A stretch of 64,000 nucleotides of DNA, taken from Streptomyces sp. 2114.4 (GTDB lineage Bacteria; Actinomycetota; Actinomycetes; Streptomycetales; Streptomycetaceae). A program made the position numbers and the translations under genes. The notes below the pieces were generated by a model. That model made no database searches. It was not told the DNA's origin and saw only the letters and a program-made list of their open reading frames with translations. Of this stretch, positions 1 to 8,264 are shown piece after piece; the first letter of the stretch is position 1; every line of letters starts with the position of its first letter. Location of the stretch: assembly GCF_900187385.1 (NCBI RefSeq), contig NZ_FYEY01000001.1:2046001-2110000 (forward strand), read 5' to 3'.

Positions 1-26
1 CGCGGCTTCGGAGGGGACGGCGGCCA

Positions 27-704
27 GTGGCGGAGCGTAGCCCCCGCGACCCCCGGGACCCGCTGGACGAAGAGGCCGCCTGGGCCCAGATCGTGGCGGG
101 CTACGGCGACCAGCCGTCGTTCCCCCCGGAAGACGGCGCCGACGGCACGGACGAACCGGCCGGGAACGGCGGCACGAAGAGGACCGCGGCGAACCCTCCG
201 GAAGACGCGGGGGAGAGCGCCGCGGGGGACACCGGGAAGGACTCCACGGCGGGCTCTGCGGGCTCGACGGGCTCGACGGGCTCCGAAAAGGTCTCCCCGG
301 CGGACCCCCCGGACGACTCCGGGAAGGACGGGCCCGGGGACGGCAGGGGCGACGCCCCCCGCCCGGGCAGCTTCGTCGTCTTCGCGCCGGGCGTCGGCCC
401 CCGCAACTGGTCCCCCGCCGAGCCGTCCGACGACGACTTCGACGAGACCGACGAGGGCCACTTCACCCCGCCCGAGCCGCCCCCGCTGCCGCAGGCCGAT
501 GTCACCGCCAAGTTCGCCTGGATCGCGGTGATCGGCGGTCCGCTGCTGCTGGTGGCCATGGTGCTGCTGCAGCAGCCGGTGACCTGGTGGATCACGGTCC
601 TGGGCATCGGCGGCTTCCTCGGCGGGTTCGCCACCCTGGTGGCCCGGATGAAGAACGACGACGAGGACGACGACGATCTGCCGGGCAGCGGCGCGGTGGT
701 GTGA
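27..704 (+). CDS. Acidic, low-complexity protein with C-terminal membrane hairpin
   Basis: Encodes 225 residues from a GTG start about 10 bases after a GGAGGGG ribosome site, so the gene is complete at the window edge. Residues 1 to about 150 are hydrophilic and dominated by Gly, Asp, Glu, Pro and Ser, probably disordered. Two hydrophobic segments follow (about 163-182 and 186-205, the latter containing WWITVLGIGGFLGGF), and the tail ends in a run of Asp/Glu. This predicts a small membrane-anchored protein with a long disordered N-terminal region. No enzymatic motif is visible and the function is unknown. It faces the next gene convergently with a 33-base gap. Confidence 0.75.
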   Translation: MAERSPRDPRDPLDEEAAWAQIVAGYGDQPSFPPEDGADGTDEPAGNGGTKRTAANPPEDAGESAAGDTGKDSTAGSAGSTGSTGSEKVSPADPPDDSGKDGPGDGRGDAPRPGSFVVFAPGVGPRNWSPAEPSDDDFDETDEGHFTPPEPPPLPQADVTAKFAWIAVIGGPLLLVAMVLLQQPVTWWITVLGIGGFLGGFATLVARMKNDDEDDDDLPGSGAVV

Positions 705-737
705 GTCAGCGGTGGAGTGAGTCGGCGGTGGTGTGCG

Positions 738-1529
738 TCAGCCCCCGGCCGGCACCCGCAGCGCGGCCAGCACCGGCAGATGGTCCGTCGCGGCGGTGAG
801 GTCGCTCTCCCGTACCCCCGGCAGGCCGTGCGGCACACCGCAGCCGAGGACTTCCACGCCCGGCGTGGTGAAGATCGCGTCGATCCGCTGATGCGGGTCA
901 CGGGGCGTGGAGGTGAGCTCCCCGCCCCACGGCCGGGCCGCCCAGGCATCGGTGAGCGCCCCCGCCAGCCGCCGGAAGCTCCCGCCGTCCGGCCGCTCGT
1001 TGAGGTCGCCGCCGGCCACGGCGTGCGGCACGCCGAGGGCCGCCAGCCGCTCCAGCAGCAGCCCGGCCTGCGCGTCACGCTCCCGGGCGGCGAGGCTGAG
1101 ATGGCAGCTGAGCACGCCGAGCCGGGCACCGCCGATCCGCACCACGGCGGTGGCGAAACCGCGCTGGTGCAGGCCGGGGGTGCGGGGCAGCAGGATGTCC
1201 TCCGTGCGCTCCACCCGGGCGCGCAGGGTGGACAGGATCATCGGTCCGGCGGCGGTGGCGCCGCCGGTGACGTACACCAGACCGGCCGCGCGGGCCAGCT
1301 TCTCGGCGGCCTTGCGCCAGCGGAAGAACCGCGGCGCCTCCTGGATCAGCACGAGATCGGGAGCGCAGGCCCGGATGACCCTGGCCAGCGCCGCCCGGTC
1401 GTCGCGCATCGAGCGGATGTTGTAGCTGAGCACCCGGATCACGGCCGTACCGTCCGGCTCGGTACGGGAGTCGGGAAGCCGGAGCACGGCGGCGGGTCCT
1501 CTCACCGGGATCGTCACGCGGGCCAACAT
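738..1529 (-). CDS. Endonuclease/exonuclease/phosphatase (EEP) family hydrolase
   Basis: About 263 residues with the EEP (DNase I/exonuclease III-like) metal-dependent phosphoesterase fold. The ordered motifs are VLSYNIRSM (metal-site Asn), LVLIQEAP (catalytic Glu), LSCHLS (His), AGGDLNERP (the GDxN signature), RIDAIF, and a C-terminal TDHLPVLA with the catalytic Asp-His. All essential residues appear present, so it should be active on a phosphodiester or phosphomonoester, but the substrate cannot be read from sequence. There is no clear signal peptide. The start is uncertain: ATG at 1529 is used here, but GTG about 30 codons downstream, just before IRVLSYN, is plausible because neither has a strong ribosome site. 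Confidence 0.8.
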   Translation of the reverse strand: MLARVTIPVRGPAAVLRLPDSRTEPDGTAVIRVLSYNIRSMRDDRAALARVIRACAPDLVLIQEAPRFFRWRKAAEKLARAAGLVYVTGGATAAGPMILSTLRARVERTEDILLPRTPGLHQRGFATAVVRIGGARLGVLSCHLSLAARERDAQAGLLLERLAALGVPHAVAGGDLNERPDGGSFRRLAGALTDAWAARPWGGELTSTPRDPHQRIDAIFTTPGVEVLGCGVPHGLPGVRESDLTAATDHLPVLAALRVPAGG

Positions 1530-1608
1530 AGAGCACCGCCCGCCGCACCCCTGGGGGACGCGGCGGGCGGTGCCGTACGGATGAGCAGGCGTGCGGGCCC
1601 GCGGGCCC

Positions 1609-2550
1609 TCAGCCCTGGCGCGCCAGGTCAGCCGCGCCGACCAGACCGGCTTTGCCGCCGAGCTGGGCGGCGAGCACCTGGGCGTGCGGCCGCCACTGGT
1701 TGCCGACCAGCCAGCGGCGGAAGGACTTGCGGATCGGCCCCAGGACCAGCTCGCCCTCGTCCGAGACGCCGCCGCCGACGATGAAGGCGGACGGGTCGAA
1801 GAGCGAGGCGAGGTCGGCGAGGCCGGCGCCGGCCCAGCGGGCCAGCTCACGGAACGAGTCGATGGCGACCGGGTCGCCCTGGCGGGCGGCCTCGCTGACG
1901 TGCCGCCCCTGGATGCCCTCGGAGGTGCCGTCGCCGAGCGACAGCAGGATCTGGGCGTTCTCGGGGGTGGCGAACGCGCGCTGGCGGGCGTAGCGCAGCA
2001 GGGCGCGCCCGGAGGCGTACTGCTCCCAGCAGCCCTGGTTTCCGCAGCCGCAGAGCAGACCGTCGGGCACCACCCGGATGTGCCCGAATTCCGCGGCGAC
2101 GCCGAAACGGCCGCGGCGCAGCTTGTTGCCGATGATGATGCCGCCGCCCAGGCCGGTGCCGAGGGTGATGCAGATGACGTCGCTGTGGCCCTGGCCGGCG
2201 CCGAACTTGTACTCGCCCCAGGCCGCGGCGTTGGCGTCGTTCTCGACGACCACGGGGAGGCCGACACGCTGCTCGACCTTGTCCTTGAGCGGTTCGTGGC
2301 GCCAGTCGATGTTCGGTGCGAACAGGACCGTGGCGCGCTTCTCGTCGACATAGCCGGCGGCACCGATGCCGACGGCCTCGACACGGTGGCCGGCCCCGAC
2401 GGTCCGCACCGCGTCCGCGATGGCCTCGGTCAGCGCTGCGGTGGCATGCGGAGTCGGAACCTTGCACGTCTCAAGGATCGAGCCCTCTTCGTCGACCACG
2501 CCGGCCGCGATCTTCGTGCCGCCGATGTCGACGCCGATGGTGAGTCCCAT
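1609..2550 (-). CDS. glkA: Glucokinase, ROK family
   Basis: 313 residues. Phosphorylates glucose with ATP to glucose 6-phosphate; in Streptomyces, GlkA is also required for glucose-dependent carbon catabolite repression. The ROK architecture is complete: DIGGTK phosphate loop at residues 8-13, ENDANAAAWGE (sugar-binding Asn and catalytic Asp) near 103, ITLGTGLGGG adenosine-binding loop, EFGHIRV, and the ROK zinc motif CGCGNQGCWEQYASG. Length matches the family. The ATG start sits directly before the beta strand leading into DIGGTK. Gene position and sequence match S. coelicolor glkA as remembered. It appears monocistronic, with about 120 bases to the next minus-strand gene upstream. Confidence 0.96.
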   Translation of the reverse strand: MGLTIGVDIGGTKIAAGVVDEEGSILETCKVPTPHATAALTEAIADAVRTVGAGHRVEAVGIGAAGYVDEKRATVLFAPNIDWRHEPLKDKVEQRVGLPVVVENDANAAAWGEYKFGAGQGHSDVICITLGTGLGGGIIIGNKLRRGRFGVAAEFGHIRVVPDGLLCGCGNQGCWEQYASGRALLRYARQRAFATPENAQILLSLGDGTSEGIQGRHVSEAARQGDPVAIDSFRELARWAGAGLADLASLFDPSAFIVGGGVSDEGELVLGPIRKSFRRWLVGNQWRPHAQVLAAQLGGKAGLVGAADLARQG

Positions 2551-2670
2551 GTGTCCCTCAGTTTTTCGCTCGAACCCCGCCAGGCCCCACCGTACCGGAG
2601 GCGGGGGCGCCGACCGCGCCCGTCGAGCGGCGGGCCGGGCGGCCGCCCCGTGGTGCGAGGCTGCGGGGAC

Positions 2671-3147
2671 TCAGTCGAGGTCGATCCGCTCGGTGCCGGT
2701 GGGGCCGTCGTCGTCGCGGGGGTCGTCGCCGCGGCGGGCGGCGGGGCCGTCGTCGAGGTCGTCACGGGTCCAGCGGCGTTCGCTGCTCTCGACGGCGGAG
2801 CGGTAGGCGGCGAGGAGTTCGGAGCCGGCCGCGGCGAGGTGGTCGAAGAGGTCGGGGTTGCGCTCGATGACCGGCTCGACGGCCGCCTTGGCCTGCTTGA
2901 ACAGCTGGCTGACGGCGCCCTGCGCCGCGATGCCGCCGAGCGCGCCGGGCAGCTGGATGCCGGAAAGCTTGTCGGTCACCGCGTCGGCGAGCTTGCGCAG
3001 CTCCTCCGCCGCGCTGCCCGGCTGCGGGCCGTGGGCGGCACGGTGCCGGGCCTTCTCCGCCGCAAGGTCCTCGGCGCAGGCCGTCTCCCAGGCGTCGGCA
3101 TCGGGCTCGGCCCTGCGGTCGGCGGGGCGCTCGGTGGCATCACTCAT
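2671..3147 (-). CDS. DUF5304-type hypothetical protein
   Basis: 158 residues starting MSDATERPADRR at an ATG preceded by GGAG; longer upstream in-frame extensions lack a ribosome site. The protein is hydrophilic and Ala/Asp/Glu-rich. Its central helical region (ELRKLADAVTDKLSG, then a Gly/Ala stretch, then FKQAKAAVEPVIERNP) is the conserved part of a streptomycete family annotated DUF5304. The C-terminus is acidic and disordered. No membrane segment or catalytic motif is seen. It lies about 100 bases downstream of the ArsA-like ATPase on the same strand, so it may be co-transcribed with it and the SRPBCC gene. Function unknown. Confidence 0.8.
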   Translation of the reverse strand: MSDATERPADRRAEPDADAWETACAEDLAAEKARHRAAHGPQPGSAAEELRKLADAVTDKLSGIQLPGALGGIAAQGAVSQLFKQAKAAVEPVIERNPDLFDHLAAAGSELLAAYRSAVESSERRWTRDDLDDGPAARRGDDPRDDDGPTGTERIDLD

Positions 3148-3248
3148 GAGGAACTCCGTGACTCCTGCGGCGAAGCGGTACGGCGAAGGGGTGCGAGGCA
3201 CCCCGGGTGGGGCCCACCTTCGACGGTACCCGAACGGTGGTAGCGCGT

Positions 3249-4451
3249 TCAGTCGCTCTTGGGCCACAGGTCCGGATCGGGGGTGAAGCGGATCTCCAGG
3301 GAGCCGTCGCGCAGTCCGGCGCCGGAGACCGTGCAGCGGCGCAGCGCGGAGGGGAGCGTACGGATCCGCCGGAAGCGGCCGACGCTGACCACGATCTCGT
3401 CGCCGCGGCGCACCAGGCCGAGGCCCTTGCGTTCGGCGCCGGGCAGCGGCACCCGCCAGACGAGGATGCCGTCGGTGGCCAGCCGGTCCTCGACGGTCCA
3501 GGGGTCGGGGCGGGGCCCGTCGTCGGGTCCCTCGGTGCCGATCCGGGCGGCCGGCCCGTCGATCAGCTCGTCCAGCTCGTCGACGCCCTGCGGGTCGCGG
3601 CCCAGGTGCGCCACCTCGTGGACCGGGAGGTCGGGGAACTCCTCGCGCAGCGCCTTGAGGGCGCTCTGCTGGCTGCCGGAGAGCGCGGCGAGGAACGGGT
3701 CGGCCGAGCCGGTGGGCAGCAGCCGGTTGACGACCACACCGTCGGTGCGCCGGCCGTGCAGCGCCAGGCCGGCGCGGATGGTGCGCAGGTTGGCGGCGGC
3801 GACCGGTCCGGCGTCGGTGACCAGGCGTACGGACGTGCCGGGGTCGTCGATCGCCCGCTGGACGGCGGCGAGTTCGCTCTCCCAGCGCTCGGCGGCGTCG
3901 TAGAGCTTCTGGGCCGGCATCGGGACACCGGCGAGCTGGGCGAGCACCGGACGCAGGGCGCGGGCCGCCTGGCGTTCGGGCGGCAGCAGGCGGCGCAGAT
4001 AGCGGCGCACCTGGGCCGGCAGGGCGAGCAGCCGGATCGTTTCGGCGGCCGAGGGCATGTCGACGACGACCATGTCCCAGTCGCCCGAGGCGTGTTCGGC
4101 ACGCAGCGCGTGCAGCAGCGCGAAGTCCTCACAGCCGGGGAGTTCGGTGAGCTCGTCCTCGTCGAGGGGGCTGGCGCCGAGCAGGTCGAGGGCCGCGCCG
4201 GCCCGCTCCTGGAAGGCGAGGAATTCCTGGCGGAAGCGGTCCCCGGGGTCGATCCGCAGGGCGTGCAGGCCCGGCGCTATCGGGGTGGGGGCGTCGGCAC
4301 CGAGGGGGGTGCCGAGCACCGCCTCCGGGGCGCTGCTCTCGGTGGTGAGCAGGAGCGCCCGCGCGCCCCGGCGGGCGCCGGCCAGGGCGGTCGCGGCGGC
4401 GAGCGTGGTGCGGCCCGCGCCGCCGGGGCCCGTGACGAGGACGGTGCGCAC
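3249..4451 (-). CDS. ArsA-like (deviant Walker) ATPase with altered P-loop
   Basis: About 400 residues from a GTG two bases after the upstream gene's stop. The N-terminal P-loop reads VTGPGGAGRTTLA (residues 6-18). In the ArsA/Get3/MinD class this loop is normally GKGGVGKT, with an intermonomer signature Lys and a phosphate-binding Lys; here these positions are Pro and Arg. Later segments fit the ArsA fold: VVVDMPSAAETIRLLALP (switch II/Walker B-like) near residue 130 and VVNRLLP near 240. The C-terminal 100 residues resemble the ArsA HSP20-like region (VWRVPLPGAERKGLGLVRRGDEI). It is translationally linked to the SRPBCC gene. An ion-pump role is not supported because no ArsB or arsenic gene is nearby. 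Confidence 0.82.
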   Translation of the reverse strand: MRTVLVTGPGGAGRTTLAAATALAGARRGARALLLTTESSAPEAVLGTPLGADAPTPIAPGLHALRIDPGDRFRQEFLAFQERAGAALDLLGASPLDEDELTELPGCEDFALLHALRAEHASGDWDMVVVDMPSAAETIRLLALPAQVRRYLRRLLPPERQAARALRPVLAQLAGVPMPAQKLYDAAERWESELAAVQRAIDDPGTSVRLVTDAGPVAAANLRTIRAGLALHGRRTDGVVVNRLLPTGSADPFLAALSGSQQSALKALREEFPDLPVHEVAHLGRDPQGVDELDELIDGPAARIGTEGPDDGPRPDPWTVEDRLATDGILVWRVPLPGAERKGLGLVRRGDEIVVSVGRFRRIRTLPSALRRCTVSGAGLRDGSLEIRFTPDPDLWPKSD

Positions 4452-4453
4452 GC

Positions 4454-4957
4454 TCAGAGCTTCTTGGCCTCGTCGGCGGACCCGGCGGCGTGGTCGGACC
4501 CTGCGGCGTGCTCGGCGGGACCGCTCTCGACGCGCTTCTTCAGCCCGGCCAGCGCGCGGTCGATGATGACCTTCTCCGCCTTGCGCTTGATCATCCCGAG
4601 CATGGGGATCTTGACGTCGACGGTGAGCTGGTAGGTCACCTCGGTGCGCGCGCCGTTGCCCAGCGCGGCCAGGCGGTAGGAACCGTCGAGGGCGCGCAGC
4701 ATCTGCGACTTGACCAGGGACCAGCTGACCTCCCTCTCCCCGGTCCAGGTGTAGGCGAGGGTGTGGTCGTCCTTGATCGCTCCGGCGTCCAGCAGCAGGC
4801 GCACCTGCGCGGCGCGGCCGTGGTCGTCCTTCTCCAGGACCTCCGCCTCCTTGACCTCGCCGGTCCATTCCGGGTAGCGGTCAAAGTCGGCGATCACTCC
4901 CATCACTTCGGCGGGTGCCGCCTCGATCGTGATGCTCGAGCTGGTGTGTTCGGCCAT
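4454..4957 (-). CDS. SRPBCC (START/polyketide-cyclase-like) family protein
   Basis: 167 residues from ATG with a strong GGAGGAG site about 8 bases upstream. The sequence has the START-like fold pattern: SSSITIEAAPAEVMGVIADFDRYPEWTGEVKEAEV at the N-terminus, a central antiparallel sheet with WTGEREVSWSLV, and a long C-terminal helix (KRKAEKVIIDRALAGLKKRVE). Such proteins bind small hydrophobic ligands or act as cyclases or chaperones; no ligand can be inferred. The coupling to the ArsA-like ATPase (2-base gap) suggests a joint role. The last 20 residues are a low-complexity Ala/Gly/His tail. Confidence 0.85.
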   Translation of the reverse strand: MAEHTSSSITIEAAPAEVMGVIADFDRYPEWTGEVKEAEVLEKDDHGRAAQVRLLLDAGAIKDDHTLAYTWTGEREVSWSLVKSQMLRALDGSYRLAALGNGARTEVTYQLTVDVKIPMLGMIKRKAEKVIIDRALAGLKKRVESGPAEHAAGSDHAAGSADEAKKL

Positions 4958-5262
4958 CGCCGTGACTCCTCCATCATGCCGATTCATGCCGGTCCGCCGA
5001 CCTTCCCCGAGCTCTCGGCTCCTCCCCCGCTCCCGGCTTCGCCTGAGCGGTGGCGCCCCCATGAGCCGGGGAGACCCCTTGCGCGGTGTCTGTGCTGCTA
5101 CCGGCTCTGAGGCTACCGCGCGGGAACCCGCGGGCGGACACCAGCAGGCCCGGCACGACGGGGCGGGGCGCCTCCCGGCCGCCCGCCACCGGGTTCACGA
5201 CCGGGGGCCGCCGGGGTCCGCGACCCGGGACGGCCCGGGTTCACGCCCCGGTACGGCCGGTC
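4958..5262. other. Intergenic region, 305 bases, no gene seen
   Basis: Lies between the metallophosphoesterase stop and the SRPBCC start, both on the minus strand. It holds GC-rich sequence with several small imperfect hairpins and the GGAGGAG ribosome site of the SRPBCC gene at its left edge. A promoter for the SRPBCC/ArsA-like/DUF5304 genes is expected here but no convincing -10/-35 pair was identified. Confidence 0.4.
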
Positions 5263-6039
5263 TCACCACTCCATGACATAGGGCGTCCCGGTCGCATTGA
5301 AATGGCCGACATTGATGCATTCCGTGGCCCCGACCCGGACCCGGTGGGCAAGCGGCTGGTGCACATGGCCGAAGAGGGCGTAGCGCGGCCGGGTGGTGCG
5401 GATGGCGTGCAGCAGGGCGGTGCTGCCGCGCTCGAAGCGGCGGGCGACGGTGTCGTAGCAGAGCTCGGGGACCTCGGGCGGGATGTGGCTGCACAGCACG
5501 TCCACCTCGCCGACCGCCTCGACCTTCGCGGCGAACTCCTCGTCGCTGATCTCGTAAGGGGTCCGCATCGGCGTGCTCAAGCCGCCGCCGACGAAGCCGA
5601 AGACCCGGCCGCCGATCTCCACCCGCTGGCCGTCCAGGACGGTGACGCCGTCTCCCGCGTACTCGGGCCACAGGCGCGGGATGTCGACGTTGCCGTAGGT
5701 GGCGTACGTGGGACTGGGGAAGGCCGCGAAGAGTTCGGCGTACTGCTTGCGGACCGCGCCCTCGATGACGGACTCCCGGCTCGCGCCCGTGGCGTCGAGC
5801 TCGCCCCACAGCCGGCGGCCCAGTGCGCGGGCCTCCTCGAAGCGGCGGGCGGTGCGCAGTTCGACCAGCGCGCTCGCGTTCCCGGCGCCGAAGAGGTCGG
5901 GGAAGATGCCGCGCGAATGGTCGGCGTAGTCGAGGAAGAGAACCAGGTCACCGAGGCAGAGCAGGGCATCGGCACCGGTTCCGGCCGCCGCGAGGTCCCG
6001 GCTGTTGCCGTGTACGTCACTGACCACATGCACACGCAT
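5263..6039 (-). CDS. Calcineurin-like metallophosphoesterase
   Basis: 258 residues from ATG. The dinuclear-metal phosphoesterase motifs are present in order: VVSDVHGN (D-x-H, residues 6-13), LCLGDLV (GD), YGNVD (GN-D), CSHIP (H) and FGHVHQP (GHVH) near residue 225. This is a compact single-domain enzyme without signal peptide or membrane segment, so it should act in the cytoplasm. It resembles YfcE/MJ0936-type enzymes, whose physiological substrates are mostly unknown. It diverges from the acyl-CoA ligase gene across about 270 bases. Confidence 0.88.
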   Translation of the reverse strand: MRVHVVSDVHGNSRDLAAAGTGADALLCLGDLVLFLDYADHSRGIFPDLFGAGNASALVELRTARRFEEARALGRRLWGELDATGASRESVIEGAVRKQYAELFAAFPSPTYATYGNVDIPRLWPEYAGDGVTVLDGQRVEIGGRVFGFVGGGLSTPMRTPYEISDEEFAAKVEAVGEVDVLCSHIPPEVPELCYDTVARRFERGSTALLHAIRTTRPRYALFGHVHQPLAHRVRVGATECINVGHFNATGTPYVMEW

Positions 6040-6312
6040 GGCGTCACCCTAGATCGCGCGGGCGGGCACGGGGAGGGGGCCGGTACCCCGGGTTACTTTC
6101 GGGTCACCGACCCGCTGGTCTAGTCTGCGCGGGAAAGTACTCCATGGCGTGCCCCACGGCGTGTGACGCATCGAACATCTGGCCATCCCCTCTATCCCCA
6201 ACGCAATACCCATGGGTAACGTCCGGGCAGTCCAATCCCCCTTGCATCACCATGGACCGCCGTCGGTGTACACACAGCGTCGTGGCGCCGGCGCTTTTGA
6301 GGAGCAGCAGTC

Positions 6313-8109
6313 TTGCGCGAGTTCAGCCTTCCGGCCCTGTACGAGGTCCCCGCGGACGGCAATCTGACGGATCTCATCCGCCGAAATGCCGCGCAGCACC
6401 CGGATGTTGCCGTCATGGGACGCAAGGTGAACGGCGGGTGGCAGGACGTCACCGCCGCCACCTTCCTCGCCGAGGTCCGCGCCGCTGCCAAAGGTCTGAT
6501 CGCTTCGGGCGTGCGGCCCGGCGACCGGGTCGGCCTGATGTCGCGCACCCGCTACGAGTGGACGCTGCTGGACTTCGCCATCTGGAGCGCGGGAGCCGTC
6601 ACCGTCCCCGTGTACGAGACCAGTTCGGCCGAACAGATCCAGTGGATCCTCGGCGACTCCGGCGCGGTGGCCTGCCTGGTGGAGTCCCCCACCCACGAGG
6701 CGACCGTCGAATCGGTCCGCGACCGGCTGCCGGAGCTGGAGAACATCTGGCAGATCGAGCGGGACGCCATCGCGCGGCTGCGGGCCGCGGGCGCCGGCGT
6801 CTCCGATGAGGAGGTGGACGCGCGCAGCGCGCTCGCCGACGCGGACTCGCCGGCCACCATCGTCTACACCTCCGGCACCACCGGCCGCCCCAAGGGCTGT
6901 GTGCTCAGCCACCGCAGCTTCTTCGCCGAGTGCGGCAACATCGTCGAACGGCTGCGGCCGCTGTTCCGCACCGGCGACTCCTCGGTGCTGCTCTTCCTCC
7001 CCATCGCGCACGTCTTCGGCCGGCTGGTGCAGGTCGCCGCGGTGATGGCGCCCATCAAGCTGGGCCACGCTCCCGACATCAAGAACCTCACCGACGACCT
7101 CGCCTCGTTCCGGCCGACGCTGGTCCTGGGCGTGCCCCGGGTCTTCGAGAAGGTCTACAACTCGGCGCGGGCCAAGGCGCAGGCCGACGGCAAGGGCAAG
7201 ATCTTCGACAAGGCGGCGGACATCGCCATCGCCTACAGCCGCGCGCTGGACACCCCCCAGGGCCCGGCGCTCGGGCTGAAGCTGAAGTACAAGGTCTTCG
7301 ACCGGCTGGTCTTCAGCAAGCTGCGCGCCGTCCTCGGCGGCCGCGCCACCCACGCCATCTCCGGCGGCGCCCCGCTCGGTGAACGCCTCGGCCACTTCTA
7401 CCGCGGCATCGGCTTCACCGCCCTCGAGGGCTACGGCCTGACGGAGTCCTGTGCGGCGACCGCCTTCAACCCCTGGGACCGGCAGAAGATCGGCACCGTG
7501 GGCCAGCCACTGCCCGGTTCGGTGGTACGGATCGCCGACGACGGCGAGGTGCTGCTGCACGGCGAGCACCTGTTCACCGAGTACTGGAACAACCCGTCGG
7601 CCACCAAGGAGGCGCTGTCCGACGGCTGGTTCCACACCGGCGACCTCGGCACCCTCGACGAGGACGGCTACCTCGCCATCACCGGCCGCAAGAAGGAAAT
7701 CCTGGTCACCGCGGGCGGCAAGAACGTCGCCCCCGCCGTGATCGAGGACCGTATCCGGGCGCACGCCCTGATCGCCGAGTGCATGGTCGTTGGCGACGGC
7801 CGGCCGTTCATCGGCGCACTGGTCACCCTCGACGAGGAGTTCCTGCCCCGCTGGGCCGAGGAGCACGGCCACCCCGCCGATGTGACGCCGTCTCAGATCT
7901 CCGGGGACCCGGAGCTGCTGGCCGCCGTCCAGCGCGCCGTCGACGACGGCAACGCGGCCGTCTCCAAGGCCGAGTCCGTGCGCAAGTTCCGTATCCTGCC
8001 GACCCAGTTCACCGAGGAGTCGGGCCATGTCACGCCTTCGCTGAAGCTCAAGCGGAACGTGGTGGCCAAGGACTTCGCGGAGGACATCGAGGCGCTTTAC
8101 CGGGCGTAG
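6313..8109 (+). CDS. fadD: Long-chain fatty acid-CoA ligase (AMP-forming)
   Basis: 598 residues from a TTG start, with GGAG about 8 bases upstream. It activates fatty acids to acyl-CoA through an acyl-adenylate. The ANL-superfamily motifs are complete: P-loop VYTSGTTGRPKG near residue 185, GYGLTES (A5) near 375, DGWFHTGDLG (A7) near 437, ITGRKKEIL (A8 hinge) near 456, and the catalytic Lys region TPSLKLKRNVVAKDF near the C-terminus. It is cytosolic or membrane-peripheral. The insertion between A3 and A5 (KIFDKAADIAIAYSRALD) is typical of the FadD15/bacterial long-chain group. A clear intrinsic terminator follows at 8153-8183. Confidence 0.92.
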   Translation: MREFSLPALYEVPADGNLTDLIRRNAAQHPDVAVMGRKVNGGWQDVTAATFLAEVRAAAKGLIASGVRPGDRVGLMSRTRYEWTLLDFAIWSAGAVTVPVYETSSAEQIQWILGDSGAVACLVESPTHEATVESVRDRLPELENIWQIERDAIARLRAAGAGVSDEEVDARSALADADSPATIVYTSGTTGRPKGCVLSHRSFFAECGNIVERLRPLFRTGDSSVLLFLPIAHVFGRLVQVAAVMAPIKLGHAPDIKNLTDDLASFRPTLVLGVPRVFEKVYNSARAKAQADGKGKIFDKAADIAIAYSRALDTPQGPALGLKLKYKVFDRLVFSKLRAVLGGRATHAISGGAPLGERLGHFYRGIGFTALEGYGLTESCAATAFNPWDRQKIGTVGQPLPGSVVRIADDGEVLLHGEHLFTEYWNNPSATKEALSDGWFHTGDLGTLDEDGYLAITGRKKEILVTAGGKNVAPAVIEDRIRAHALIAECMVVGDGRPFIGALVTLDEEFLPRWAEEHGHPADVTPSQISGDPELLAAVQRAVDDGNAAVSKAESVRKFRILPTQFTEESGHVTPSLKLKRNVVAKDFAEDIEALYRA

Positions 8110-8152
8110 GGGCCCCGGATCAGGCCCGGGGCCGGTCCGCTGCCGCTGTGAT

Positions 8153-8183
8153 CCGCCGTCGTGGCCGCACGCCACGGCGGCGG
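8153..8183 (+). terminator. Intrinsic terminator after the acyl-CoA ligase gene
   Basis: A 13-base-pair stem with one G-T wobble (arms 8153-8165 and 8171-8183, loop CGCAC) is followed directly by TTTT on the plus strand, as expected of a Rho-independent terminator. A second GC hairpin without a T-run (GGCCCCGG/CCGGGGCC, 8111-8133) begins just after the stop codon. The downstream gene is convergent. Confidence 0.8.
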
Positions 8184-8264
8184 TTTTCCGTTGCCCGGGA
8201 CGCCGCATGCCCGCGCCGTACGGGGCGGGCGGCCTGGGCGGATGCCTTCCGGGCGGCCGGTCCC

